Shown: positions 53,747 to 62,749, numbered from the stretch's first letter. The stretch: DNA of 64,000 nt from Prevotella koreensis (GCF_003977605.1 NZ_RYYU01000001.1:764863-828862); one strand, 5' to 3'. Program-made: numbers and translations. The notes: generated by a model from the sequence alone, not told the origin.

Positions 53747-55612
53747 ATGTCAATCATCAAGGAAAAACTCTTTACCGAATTTGAGGTACCTACCACTCAA
53801 GAGTGGCTTGACAAGATTCAGGTTGACCTAAAAGGTGCAGACTTCAACAAACGTTTGGTATGGAGAACCAATGAAGGTTTTAATGTACAGCCTTTCTATC
53901 GCCGTGAGGACGTGCTGAAGATGAGGACACCCGATGCTTTGCCGGGAGAATTCCCTTTCTTGCGAGGAAATAAGAAAAAGGACAATGCGTGGTATGTTCG
54001 TCAGGACATTATAGCCAATGATGCCAAAGAGGCAAATGCCAAGGCTCTTGATATCCTCAACAAGGGTATTGATTCTATCGGATTCAAGGTTCCAAGCAAA
54101 CTTGTAAGTGCAGAGTTTATCGAAGAATTGCTCAATGATATACGTTGCGATGTAGTAGAAGTTAATTTCTCTACATGTCAGCGTAAGGCTCTTGAACTTG
54201 CGGACATCCTCGTGGCTTATTTTGAAAAGCATGGTTACGACAAGAATCTTGTTGTTGGTTCTATCAATTGGGATCCGATGAAGAAGATGGTAATGAAAGG
54301 AAAAGATGTTACTCCGGTACTTTCTTTGGCATCACAACTCGTTGAAAAACTGAAAGATTATCCTAAATTCCGTTGCATTACAGTTAATAGCGTTGAACTG
54401 AACAATGCCGGTGCTTATATCGTACAGGAACTCGGATATGCTCTCTCTTGGGGTAACGAATATCTGCAGCAACTTGTTGATGCAGGAGTTGATGTTGACC
54501 TCGCTGCTTCAAAGATTAAGTTCAACATGGGTGTCAGTGAAAACTACTTCATGGAACTTGCCAAGTTCCGTGCGGCACGTATGTTATGGGCACAGATAGT
54601 TAAGCAATATGAGCCTAAGGACGAAAACTCTTGCAAGATGTGTGTACATGCTGTTACATCAATGTATAACCAAACATTGTTCGACAGTTATGTAAACTTG
54701 CTGCGCTCTCAGACCGAGGCAATGAGTGCCGCACTTGGGGGGGTACATTCCATGGTGGTAACTCCGTTCAACGTTATTTACGAAGAACCGACAGAATTCT
54801 CTGAGCGTATAGCGCGCAACCAGCAACTCCTTATTAAGGAAGAGAGTCATTTCGATAAAGTTGTTGACCCTGGTGCAGGTTCTTATTACATTGAACACCT
54901 CACGGAATCTCTCGCCGTTGAAGGCTGGAAATTATTCCTCAAGGTTGAGGAAGAAGGTGGTTTCCTCGCGTCTGTGAAGGCCGGAACGATACAGGGAGAC
55001 ATTAATGCTACAAACAACAAGCGTCATGATGATGCCGCTAAGCGTAAGGAGTTCTTGCTCGGAACAAACCAGTTCCCTAACTTCACCGAGAAGAGTGAGG
55101 GAAAGAGAGAGGTCTCATGCGAATGTGGTTGTTGCGGACATACAGGCGAAGAACATCATAAGACAGCATTCAAGGCCATAGAAAGCACTCGTCTTTCTGC
55201 CGATTTCGAGAATCTCCGTATTCATACAGAGGAGACCCGCGTACCTATGGCATTCATGCTTACTATCGGTAATCTTGCAATGCGTCAGGCTCGTGCTCAG
55301 TTCTCTTGCAACTTCCTTGCCACAGCAGGATATAAAGTTGTTGACAACTTAGGCTTTAAGACTGTTGAAGAAGGTGTTGACGCAGCCCTTAAGGCCGGTG
55401 CAGACATCGTCGTAATATGCTCTTCTGATGACGAGTATGCCGAATATGCAATACCGGCATTCAAGTATCTTGACGGTCGTGCAATGTTTGTTGTTGCCGG
55501 TGCTCCTGCTTGTATGGAGGATCTTAAGGCTGCGGGCATCGAGAATTTCGTACATGTTCGTTGCAACGTACTTGAAACAATGAAAGAATATAATCAGAAA
55601 CTTGGCATTTAA
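53747..55612 (+). CDS. mutA: methylmalonyl-CoA mutase small (beta) subunit
   Basis: A 621-residue protein with the mutase TIM-barrel fold (about 1-460) and a C-terminal flavodoxin-like domain (about 480-621). It lacks the His ligand for cobalamin (the DxHxxG motif is absent), as is normal for the inactive MutA subunit; MutB carries the active site. A Cys-rich insert is notable: CECGCCGH at residues 458-465, followed by two His at 470-471, between barrel and C-terminal domain, a possible metal site. It pairs with MutB to interconvert methylmalonyl-CoA and succinyl-CoA in propionate production. It is the first of the two-gene operon, 20 nt upstream of mutB. Confidence 0.93.
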   Translation: MSIIKEKLFTEFEVPTTQEWLDKIQVDLKGADFNKRLVWRTNEGFNVQPFYRREDVLKMRTPDALPGEFPFLRGNKKKDNAWYVRQDIIANDAKEANAKALDILNKGIDSIGFKVPSKLVSAEFIEELLNDIRCDVVEVNFSTCQRKALELADILVAYFEKHGYDKNLVVGSINWDPMKKMVMKGKDVTPVLSLASQLVEKLKDYPKFRCITVNSVELNNAGAYIVQELGYALSWGNEYLQQLVDAGVDVDLAASKIKFNMGVSENYFMELAKFRAARMLWAQIVKQYEPKDENSCKMCVHAVTSMYNQTLFDSYVNLLRSQTEAMSAALGGVHSMVVTPFNVIYEEPTEFSERIARNQQLLIKEESHFDKVVDPGAGSYYIEHLTESLAVEGWKLFLKVEEEGGFLASVKAGTIQGDINATNNKRHDDAAKRKEFLLGTNQFPNFTEKSEGKREVSCECGCCGHTGEEHHKTAFKAIESTRLSADFENLRIHTEETRVPMAFMLTIGNLAMRQARAQFSCNFLATAGYKVVDNLGFKTVEEGVDAALKAGADIVVICSSDDEYAEYAIPAFKYLDGRAMFVVAGAPACMEDLKAAGIENFVHVRCNVLETMKEYNQKLGI

Positions 55613-55632
55613 ATCGTAGGAGAACTTGAATT

Positions 55633-57798
55633 ATGCGTAAACAATTTAATAATGTAGATATATACGCTGGCATCAAGGCTAAAGATGGTGCCAAATGGAT
55701 AGAGGACAACGGCATTGGATATAACTGGAAGACTCCGGAACATATAGAGGTTCGTCCTGTATATACTAAAGAAGACCTTGAAGGTATGGAACACTTGGAT
55801 TTTGTTGCAGGTCTTCCTCCTTTCCTTCGCGGTCCTTACTCAATGATGTACCCATTCCGCCCGTGGACTATTCGACAGTATGCCGGATTCTCTACTGCAG
55901 AGGAATCAAATGCTTTCTATCGTCGTAACCTTGCCAGTGGTCAGAAAGGTCTGTCAGTTGCTTTCGACCTTCCCACCCACCGTGGTTATGACCCCGACAA
56001 TCCTCGTGTTGTTGGTGATGTTGGTAAAGCAGGTGTGAGTATCTGTAACGAGGAAAACATGAAAGTGCTTTTCTCCGGAATCCCTCTCAACAAGATGTCG
56101 GTGTCAATGACAATGAATGGTGCCGTGCTTCCTATTCTGTCATTCTACATCGTAGCAGGACTGGAGCAAGGAGCGAAGTTGGAAGAGATGGCAGGTACTA
56201 TTCAGAATGACATCCTGAAGGAGTTCATGGTGCGTAATACATATATATACCCGCCGGCCTTCTCAATGAAGATTATTGCCGACATATTCGAATATACATC
56301 GCAGAACATGCCTAAGTTCAACTCTATCTCTATTTCAGGCTACCACATGCAGGAGGCCGGAGCAACAGCAGATATTGAACTCGCATACACCTTGGCAGAT
56401 GGTATGGACTATCTCCGCACCGGTGTTGATGCCGGTATTCCTGTCGATAAGTTTGCTCCGCGTCTGTCATTCTTCTGGGCTATTGGTATGAATCATTTCA
56501 TGGAGATTGCAAAGATGCGTGCAGGTCGGCTGTTGTGGGCGAAGATTGTTAAGAGTTTCGGTGCAAAGGATCCTAAGTCTATGGCTCTGCGTACTCACTC
56601 ACAGACTTCAGGTTGGTCGCTTACCGAGCAAGATCCGTTCAACAATGTCGGACGTACATGTGTGGAGGCTATGGCCGCCGTACTCGGACATACACAGTCA
56701 CTGCACACCAATGCGCTTGATGAGGCGATTGCTCTGCCTACCGATTTCTCTGCTCGTATTGCACGTAACACTCAGATATACATTCAGAACGAGACCAAGG
56801 TTTGTAAGGAAATAGACCCTTGGGCAGGTTCATACTATGTAGAGACTCTTACCAACGAACTCGTTCACAAGGCATGGGGACATATTCAGGAGATTGAGAA
56901 GCTCGGCGGTATGGCAAAGGCTATCGAAACCGGTGTGCCAAAGATGCGTATCGAGGAGGCTGCCGCACGTACTCAGGCACGTATAGACTCCGGTGTGCAG
57001 ACAATCGTTGGTACCAACAAGTACCGTCTTGAACACGAAGACCCGATAGATATTCTTGAGGTTGACAACACCGCCGTGCGCAAGCAGCAGGAAGAAAGTC
57101 TTAAGCAAGTACGTGCCTCTCGCGACGAAGAAGCATGTCAGGCTGCATTGAAGGAGATTACAGAATGTGTTCGCGACTTTGCAGAAGGACGTAAGAGCGA
57201 GAACAACCTTTTGGCGCTTGCAGTAAAGGCAGCACAGTTGCGTTGTACTCTTGGTGAGATAAGTGATGCCTGCGAGAAAATCGTAGGTCGTTATAAAGCA
57301 GTTATTAGAACTATTTCAGGCGTGTATAGTAGTGAAAGCAAGAACGACTCAGACTTTGATAAAGCCTGTGAGTTGACAGATGAGTTTGCAAAAAAAGAAG
57401 GTCGTCGTCCGCGTATCTTTGTAGCAAAGATGGGACAGGACGGGCATGACCGCGGTGCAAAGGTTGTAGCAACGGGATATGCCGATTGCGGTTTCGATGT
57501 TGACATGGGACCATTGTTCCAAACTCCGGCAGAAGCGGCACGCGAAGCGATTGAAAATGACGTACACATCGTTGGAGCATCTTCTTTGGCAGCAGGTCAT
57601 AAGACATTGATACCTCAACTCATTGAGGAGTTGCACAAACATGGTCGTGATGACATTATGGTCATTGCCGGTGGAGTGATTCCCGCACAAGATTATGACT
57701 ATCTCTACAAGGCCGGTGTGGCTGCGGTTTTCGGTCCGGGAACTTCTGTTGCAAAGGCTGCGTGCGAGATGATGAAACTCCTTCTTGAGAAAGATTGA
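55633..57798 (+). CDS. mutB: methylmalonyl-CoA mutase large (alpha) subunit
   Basis: A 721-residue adenosylcobalamin-dependent mutase. The barrel begins with YGFSTAE-like [40 protein letters not shown], with the substrate-binding and radical residues, then [25 protein letters not shown] and [23 protein letters not shown]. The C-terminal cobalamin-binding domain carries [21 protein letters not shown], where His605 is the lower axial ligand to cobalt. Length is normal. With MutA it isomerises methylmalonyl-CoA and succinyl-CoA, a step of propionate formation from succinate or the reverse. It is followed by a very strong terminator. Confidence 0.97.
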   Translation: MRKQFNNVDIYAGIKAKDGAKWIEDNGIGYNWKTPEHIEVRPVYTKEDLEGMEHLDFVAGLPPFLRGPYSMMYPFRPWTIRQYAGFSTAEESNAFYRRNLASGQKGLSVAFDLPTHRGYDPDNPRVVGDVGKAGVSICNEENMKVLFSGIPLNKMSVSMTMNGAVLPILSFYIVAGLEQGAKLEEMAGTIQNDILKEFMVRNTYIYPPAFSMKIIADIFEYTSQNMPKFNSISISGYHMQEAGATADIELAYTLADGMDYLRTGVDAGIPVDKFAPRLSFFWAIGMNHFMEIAKMRAGRLLWAKIVKSFGAKDPKSMALRTHSQTSGWSLTEQDPFNNVGRTCVEAMAAVLGHTQSLHTNALDEAIALPTDFSARIARNTQIYIQNETKVCKEIDPWAGSYYVETLTNELVHKAWGHIQEIEKLGGMAKAIETGVPKMRIEEAAARTQARIDSGVQTIVGTNKYRLEHEDPIDILEVDNTAVRKQQEESLKQVRASRDEEACQAALKEITECVRDFAEGRKSENNLLALAVKAAQLRCTLGEISDACEKIVGRYKAVIRTISGVYSSESKNDSDFDKACELTDEFAKKEGRRPRIFVAKMGQDGHDRGAKVVATGYADCGFDVDMGPLFQTPAEAAREAIENDVHIVGASSLAAGHKTLIPQLIEELHKHGRDDIMVIAGGVIPAQDYDYLYKAGVAAVFGPGTSVAKAACEMMKLLLEKD

Positions 57799-57848
57799 TG
57801 AATAACAACACGTTTTCGTTGTATTTAATATAACGAGAATGTATCAAT

Positions 57849-57904
57849 AAAAGAGATGAACTCCGAAAGTTTCAATTGACTTTCGGAGTTCATCTCTTTT
57901 TTTT
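57849..57904. terminator. strong bidirectional terminator after mutB
   Basis: A 22-bp perfect stem: AAAAGAGATGAACTCCGAAA... at 57849-57870 pairs with the strand ending TCATCTCTTTT at 57900, with a T-run. It separates mutB from the convergent ClbS-like gene. Confidence 0.92.
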
Positions 57905-57920
57905 GACAGGTCATTTTATA

Positions 57921-58469
57921 TCACGAAAGTGAATTCTTATTAGTCTTAATATGCACTCTTATCTTTTTTATAGCCCAATCATAATGACTTGCTGTTGCAG
58001 AAATACAGTAAGCACCGAGAGTTGTTGTTCCCGTCCAATCAAAATATCCTTTGGCAAAAAGTTCGTCATTAGAGAACGTATCTATCTGTTTCATTACTTT
58101 TTGATGGCTTTCTCTCAACATAATCTTTGCTTCATCCAATGGTGTTTCCCTGTGTTTCTTCCAAAATTCCACATTCATAGCCGGATAAGTTTTCCAATTA
58201 TACGGTTTAGGTAAGAAAGGCTTTTGTTCTCCATCACGATTTACTTTTATCCAGGTCCATAACAACTGATGCCACTCATACAAATGCACAAGAACATCTC
58301 GCATATTCTTATCTCTGCTCCAATGTGCCTCTTTGCCCATTGTAGCCATTTCTTCGGCAAATGTTGCATTCTGCTGTTCTTCGCTCATATTATCAATAAG
58401 TTTCCACATCTTATCAAACTTTTCGTTTGCAGACGTTATTAAATCTTCTTTTGTTGTTGCTCGTGCCAT
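57921..58469 (-). CDS. ClbS/DfsB family four-helix protein
   Basis: A 182-residue protein with the ClbS/DfsB (DUF1706) pattern: four-helix bundle, with LITSANEKFDKMWKLIDNMSEEQQ, NMRDVLVHLYEWHQLLWTWIK, FLPKPYNWKTYPAMNVEFWKKHR and LGAYCISATASHYDWAIKKIR. ClbS itself protects colibactin-producing E. coli by hydrolysing colibactin, and DfsB is a related resistance protein; distant homologs have unknown roles, so self-resistance is only a possibility. No pks genes lie nearby. It is monocistronic, divergent from the beta-helix lipoprotein gene. Confidence 0.82.
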   Translation of the reverse strand: MARATTKEDLITSANEKFDKMWKLIDNMSEEQQNATFAEEMATMGKEAHWSRDKNMRDVLVHLYEWHQLLWTWIKVNRDGEQKPFLPKPYNWKTYPAMNVEFWKKHRETPLDEAKIMLRESHQKVMKQIDTFSNDELFAKGYFDWTGTTTLGAYCISATASHYDWAIKKIRVHIKTNKNSLS

Positions 58470-58692
58470 ATCCTTAAGATTTATTTACTTTTATAATACC
58501 GATTAATTTCTATTTTCATTCTTGTTGTTATAATTAATCCTAACTTACAATGGACAAAGATAATATTTTTTCCCGATAATCAATAATCTTTCCAAAATAA
58601 AACCTCAAAAATAATAGATATTGGAACATATATGGTTAATAAACAATCAGTTATTGGAAATGTTATTGACCGATATTATTATTCCATCCATC

Positions 58693-58802
58693 AATTTAGG
58701 CGAGATTGGTTGCCAATTTGGGCGAATTTGCAAATCAATCTCGCCCAAATTGCTCAGCAAATTCGCCCAAATTGCTCAGCAAATTCGCCCAAATTACAAA
58801 TA
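58693..58802. repeat. 22-bp tandem repeat, locus D (5 units, orientation flip)
   Basis: Units start at 58693, 58715, 58737, 58759 and 58781. The first two carry the GGGCG sense (AATTTAGGCGAGATTG, AATTTGGGCGAATTTG) and the last three the CGCCC sense (units 4 and 5 share AAATTCGCCCAAATT). The 22-bp phase is kept across the flip. It lies in the 440-bp gap between the divergent ClbS-like gene and the lipoprotein gene. An open frame passes through it (58706 on), but the coding start is later at 58910. Confidence 0.93.
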
Positions 58803-58909
58803 GGAATATTTCGTATGATAATATTTCTAATTGGTATTTCACAAACTTAGAATATCTGTTCATAAAACTACTGATTTACAATAAATCAATGTCGGCAACG
58901 TTATATATA

Positions 58910-60364
58910 ATGATGAAAATATACAAATATATAATATTGGTTGCAGTAGTCCTGATGGGTATTACCGCATGCAGCGATGAAAACTTTTCTTCATCGCCAT
59001 CATTGAAATTGACTTTTTCCACCGATACAATCAGTTTCGACACCATATTTTCAAAGGTGCCGTCAAGTACACGTACCATGTGGGTTTACAATAAGTCTGG
59101 TAATGGTTTGAGGTGTAACAATATCAGGTTGCTGAATGGAAATCAAACCGGCTATCGTGTAAATGTAGATGGAATATATCTTAGTTCCTCTACCGGGTAT
59201 ATGACTCAGAACGTGGAAATAAGAAATAATGACAGTATAAGGGTTTTCGTTGAGTTAACATCACCCCAAAACGGACTTCTTGAGCCTCGTAGACTTCAAG
59301 ATAAATTGCTTTTTACTCTTGAAAGCGGAAACGTTCAGGAAGTATTGCTTGATGCCTATTCATGGGATGCAGAAGAAGTGAACAATCTTGTTGTTTCTGA
59401 AAATACAGTACTTGAAAGCAAGTCTCCAATTCTTGTAAACGGAATGATTAAAGTAGAAAAAGGAGCCGTCCTGACAATAGAAGCAGGACAGACTGTCTAT
59501 TTCAACAGTAATGCAGGCATTGAAGTTGCAGGGACATTGATATTGAAAGGTACACCGGAAAAGAATGTTACGCTGAGAGGTGCACGACTCGATAATATGT
59601 TCGACTATCTACCATACGACCTCGTAAGCGGTCAGTGGAAGGGCATACACTTTCTGGAAACATCGTATGAAAATAAGATAGAGTATGCTGACATTCACAG
59701 CACAATGGATGCCATAGTGTGTGATTCGAGCGATATTTCAAAAACAAAACTTGATATTGAAAACTCAATAATCCATAACTGTCAAGGATATGGCGTGAAA
59801 TCAATATACAGTAGCATAAATATAAATAATTCACAAATAACAAATACGCAGAAAGACTGTGTTGCTATTTTCGGAGGCAATGCTAACGTTGCTAATTCGA
59901 CGCTTGCCCAATTCTATCCTTTCGATTCTAAAAGAAGAGGAGCAGCTCTTAGGTTTGCAAATATTCTCGAAAAGAAATCTCTCCCGCTTCATAGCATGCA
60001 ATGCGTGAATAGTATTGTGACAGGATATGCAGAAGATGTGCTAAAGGGTGAATACGATAAAACCGAGAATACGTTCAATTATATGTTCACAAATTGCATA
60101 TTGCGAACACCTGAAATTAAAGATGAGGAGACGGCTAAATATTTTGTTGACATAATATGGGAAAATGTTGAAGATACAGTTTCGGGAGGAGAAAAGAACT
60201 TTAAACTTGTGGATATAAACACTCAGCATTATGACTTTCATTTGTCAGAAAGATCTAAAGCCATTGATGCTTCTAATGTATCATTTGCAACAAAGAAAGA
60301 TCGTGACGGAAATCCTCGCGATGAGAAACCGGACATCGGATGTTATGAGTTCCGGAAAGAGTAA
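58910..60364 (+). CDS. beta-helix lipoprotein
   Basis: A 484-residue predicted outer-membrane lipoprotein. Starts at ATG 58910 or 58913 give MMKIYKYIILVAVVLMGITACSD with lipobox ITAC; the open frame runs further upstream into the 22-bp repeats, which is not coding. After a beta-sandwich-like region (about 25-160) there is a right-handed beta-helix of parallel repeats (about 170-420) such as MIKVEKGAVLTIEAGQTVYFNSNAGIEVAGTLILKGTPEKNVTLRGARLDN and SIIHNCQGYGVKSIYSSININNSQI. The end has GYEFRKE. Its substrate or partner is unknown; it may bind or degrade polysaccharide. It is probably in one unit with cdd (34-nt gap). Confidence 0.82.
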   Translation: MMKIYKYIILVAVVLMGITACSDENFSSSPSLKLTFSTDTISFDTIFSKVPSSTRTMWVYNKSGNGLRCNNIRLLNGNQTGYRVNVDGIYLSSSTGYMTQNVEIRNNDSIRVFVELTSPQNGLLEPRRLQDKLLFTLESGNVQEVLLDAYSWDAEEVNNLVVSENTVLESKSPILVNGMIKVEKGAVLTIEAGQTVYFNSNAGIEVAGTLILKGTPEKNVTLRGARLDNMFDYLPYDLVSGQWKGIHFLETSYENKIEYADIHSTMDAIVCDSSDISKTKLDIENSIIHNCQGYGVKSIYSSININNSQITNTQKDCVAIFGGNANVANSTLAQFYPFDSKRRGAALRFANILEKKSLPLHSMQCVNSIVTGYAEDVLKGEYDKTENTFNYMFTNCILRTPEIKDEETAKYFVDIIWENVEDTVSGGEKNFKLVDINTQHYDFHLSERSKAIDASNVSFATKKDRDGNPRDEKPDIGCYEFRKE

Positions 60365-60398
60365 ATAGGAAAAATGAAATAAATAACATTATAAATAT

Positions 60399-60875
60399 AT
60401 GAAAGAAATTAAGATAGAGAGTAGGATAAAGGTTTGCAAGATGTCAGAATTGGCCTCTGACGAACAAAGATTAATCGAAATGGCAAAAAAAGCCACAGAT
60501 AATTCTTATTCTCCATATTCACATTTTAAGGTTGGGGCGGCAATAAGGCTTGGTGACGGGACTGAAATCATTGGTGCCAACCAAGAGAATGCAGCGTTCT
60601 CGGTTACGATGTGTGCCGAAAGGAGTGCTATTTTTGCAGCCATGACGCAATATCCCGACCAACCTATTACTCATCTTGCAATAGCGGCACGTAACGAGAA
60701 TGGGTTTATGGCAGAGTCTACCGCTCCATGCGGCTCTTGCAGACAGGTGATTCTTGAAGTGGAAAACCTGCATAAGCAGCAAATTCGGCTCTATTTATAT
60801 GGAGAAAACAATATCTATGTTATAGAAAGCATAAAAGATATACTTCCGCTTAACTTTGATAGCGAAAGTATGTAG
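60399..60875 (+). CDS. cdd: cytidine deaminase
   Basis: A 158-residue zinc enzyme that deaminates cytidine and deoxycytidine to uridine. The zinc and catalytic residues are in CAERSAIFAA (Cys and the Glu) and PCGSCRQVILE (two Cys), the tetrameric Cdd type. SPYSHFKVGAAI and ENAAFSVTMCAER are typical. The N-terminal 20 residues (MKEIKIESRIKVCKMSELAS) extend the family start somewhat. It follows the lipoprotein gene by 34 nt and is followed by a terminator. Confidence 0.95.
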   Translation: MKEIKIESRIKVCKMSELASDEQRLIEMAKKATDNSYSPYSHFKVGAAIRLGDGTEIIGANQENAAFSVTMCAERSAIFAAMTQYPDQPITHLAIAARNENGFMAESTAPCGSCRQVILEVENLHKQQIRLYLYGENNIYVIESIKDILPLNFDSESM

Positions 60876-60955
60876 TTCTTGACTAAAACAAACTTAAGCA
60901 AAATATATAAGCGCAATTGTTATCTTAGTGGCAAATCTTGTACTTGATATATAAA

Positions 60956-60980
60956 GGCACGTCATGGTTTCAGGCGTGCC
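60956..60980. terminator. small terminator hairpin after cdd
   Basis: GGCACG at 60956-60961 pairs with CGTGCC at 60975-60980. The stem is short and there is no long T-run, so the call is tentative. Confidence 0.45.
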
Positions 60981-61012
60981 CCGTGTTACTTTTATATGAT
61001 GTTGTAATTGAC

Positions 61013-61534
61013 TTATTTTCCTCCTCTCAGCAATATGCTTGTTGCACCGAGAGTGAATAATGCACCATCCTCGATAATCCTTTTCTCCTTGTCGCCGAGA
61101 ATTTCATTATCTACGAATGTCCCGGTATTGCTTGGCCCGTCTCTCAACACGTATTTAAGTTTCCCATGTTTGTCACGGGATACATTAATTATGCAGTGAG
61201 TATTGTCAACACTCGGGTCAACAGTTTCGATAGGAGTATTGATAGGTTTTCCCTTTTGGTAACGTCCTATAACGTTGTCTCCCATTCTTAATGGTATTAT
61301 CTGTTTGTAATGGAATACGTTTTCAATTACAACGATGGCACCAATGTCATTATTTCCAACCAAGTCTTCGGGGTTTTCTTCTTTTTGTCTGTCACGTAAT
61401 TTACTAATACCAATTCTGATTCCGAATTGTTTGTTACATTCCGGACACACGAAAATAAGTGATTGTCCTTCTTTATATCGAGTCTCGTCAAACGTGATGA
61501 AATTATCACATTTCGGGCATCTTACTCGCTTCAT
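61013..61534 (-). CDS. zinc-ribbon plus FHA domain protein
   Basis: A 173-residue protein. An N-terminal zinc ribbon (CPKCDNF at residues 5-8 region and CPECNKQ near 30) is followed by an FHA domain (about 80-165) with IGRYQKGKPINTPI, DPSVDNTHCIINV and LRDGPSNTGTFVDNEILG. FHA domains bind phosphothreonine peptides, so it may be a reader of a Ser/Thr kinase, but none is in the window. It lies 17 nt downstream of the HU-CCDC81/SPOR gene and is cotranscribed with it. A link between them is inferred. Confidence 0.87.
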   Translation of the reverse strand: MKRVRCPKCDNFITFDETRYKEGQSLIFVCPECNKQFGIRIGISKLRDRQKEENPEDLVGNNDIGAIVVIENVFHYKQIIPLRMGDNVIGRYQKGKPINTPIETVDPSVDNTHCIINVSRDKHGKLKYVLRDGPSNTGTFVDNEILGDKEKRIIEDGALFTLGATSILLRGGK

Positions 61535-61551
61535 AATATAATAAAAACTAT

Positions 61552-62610
61552 TTATTGTTTAATCTCATAAACCCATGCCTGCTTGAAGAATTTGTTGGTA
61601 TGAAGTTTTTTCAATTCTTCATGGGCTTTGGCTTCCGACGTGAATTCTCCATATACAATTTTACGACTATTCTTGTTCGCAATCATCTTTGCAGAAGTAA
61701 AACCTTCTTTATGGACTGTGTTAAGAAAAGTCTCACCATTGGTTTGTGATATTTGGCTTGCCATTACAATGCAATATACATTTTTGGTTTCAGCCACTTT
61801 TAAATCTTGTTTAGTCTCCTTATTCTTTACTTCAATTGATTTAGGAGAATGTTCTGTTTCCTCTTTTTTTATTATAGGTTTTGTGGTTTTAGAACCTTCC
61901 GAAACAATCACTTTCGGCATAATTTGGTAGAGCATATCGGTATTTATATTCACCATCCCCATTTCTAAATTGCCGGTGGCAAGAGGTGAAGTGAACAGAA
62001 AGAATCCCAACAATGCAATAATTACTGCCGCAACATTTCGTATGACACTTACTTTTATCTTGATTGCATCATCTTTGCTGTCTTTGTCAAATACAGGAAC
62101 GTTGTCGTCCGGCTTTAATTCAATGACGTTTGCCTTTGCAGTTTCTTTATTTGCTTCTTCAACTTTCAATGTTTTGGTATTAGGCAAATCTGTCAGCATT
62201 TTGATTGGTAATGCATCAAAAGCATATAGTTCCGGTGTTAGCAGACCAGCCTTGATAGGCATGAACTCTATATTCCCTTCATTATTTACAGATAAAGTAC
62301 CTATACCATTAAAGGTATAAATACCATCATTGAGAAGTCTTTCATGAAGTTCACCGACTTCGTCTTCAATTCTCTGCATTGCTTCGGGAAAACTTATATC
62401 GAATGCTTCTACGTAAGATTGTGCGAGCAGGTTATCGTTTGCCTTTAACTTTGGATTGAATCCAAGAGTACGCAATGGTGGAATCAAGAGGTAGTCCTTA
62501 TCGTTATATTTTGCACAAACATGATGAGTCATGAAGCCACCTAATCCCGGCACCATGACGCAATCATTGCTCAAGAGCAAAATTTCGATATGTCTTTCCA
62601 AACTATTCAC
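61552..62610 (-). CDS. HU-CCDC81 and SPOR domain protein
   Basis: A 352-residue protein. The N-terminal region (about 1-120: MNSLERHIEILLLSNDCVMVPGLGGFMTHHVCAKY) matches the HU-CCDC81 domain, related to HU/IHF DNA-binding proteins and to a eukaryotic centrosomal protein. After a linker, a transmembrane helix (NVAAVIIALLGFFLFTSPL, about 198-216) is followed by a charged segment and a C-terminal SPOR domain (about 275-352), which binds denuded peptidoglycan at division sites. It starts with GTG at 62610. Combined, it may join DNA or a cytoplasmic partner to the cell wall during division; this is inference. Confidence 0.85.
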   Translation of the reverse strand: MNSLERHIEILLLSNDCVMVPGLGGFMTHHVCAKYNDKDYLLIPPLRTLGFNPKLKANDNLLAQSYVEAFDISFPEAMQRIEDEVGELHERLLNDGIYTFNGIGTLSVNNEGNIEFMPIKAGLLTPELYAFDALPIKMLTDLPNTKTLKVEEANKETAKANVIELKPDDNVPVFDKDSKDDAIKIKVSVIRNVAAVIIALLGFFLFTSPLATGNLEMGMVNINTDMLYQIMPKVIVSEGSKTTKPIIKKEETEHSPKSIEVKNKETKQDLKVAETKNVYCIVMASQISQTNGETFLNTVHKEGFTSAKMIANKNSRKIVYGEFTSEAKAHEELKKLHTNKFFKQAWVYEIKQ

Positions 62611-62615
62611 GTTTG

Positions 62616-62646
62616 CAAAATTAGTGACTTTTTACGAGATTTCAAA
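62616..62646 (-). promoter_or_regulatory. promoter of the HU-CCDC81/SPOR gene (leaderless)
   Basis: On the minus strand a TTTG -33 box (62643-62646) and TAATTTTG -7 box (62616-62623) are 19 nt apart. The transcript should start at about 62609-62612, essentially at the GTG start codon 62610, so the message would be leaderless. Confidence 0.7.
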
Positions 62647-62684
62647 GAAAAAGGTGGTTAATAAAAAAAAACAGTCAAAATACT

Positions 62685-62715
62685 TTCGTCAATCGGAATA
62701 TTATTCTTAATTTTG
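62685..62715 (+). promoter_or_regulatory. promoter of rfbC
   Basis: TAATTTTG -7 box at 62708-62715 with TTCG (-33 like) at 62685-62688, 19 nt apart. The start codon is 35 nt beyond. Confidence 0.6.
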
Positions 62716-62749
62716 CATCAAATAAAAGAAACATCATACTATTAAAATA

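Noticed and set aside
58693..58802. CRISPR array
   Set aside because: The 22-bp units are tandem with only 6-nt linkers and no unique spacers of 25-40 nt, and there are no cas genes.
58706..58909. N-terminal extension of the beta-helix lipoprotein through the repeats
   Set aside because: The frame is open by chance; the lipoprotein signal and lipobox begin at 58910, and the 22-bp period is not a codon multiple.
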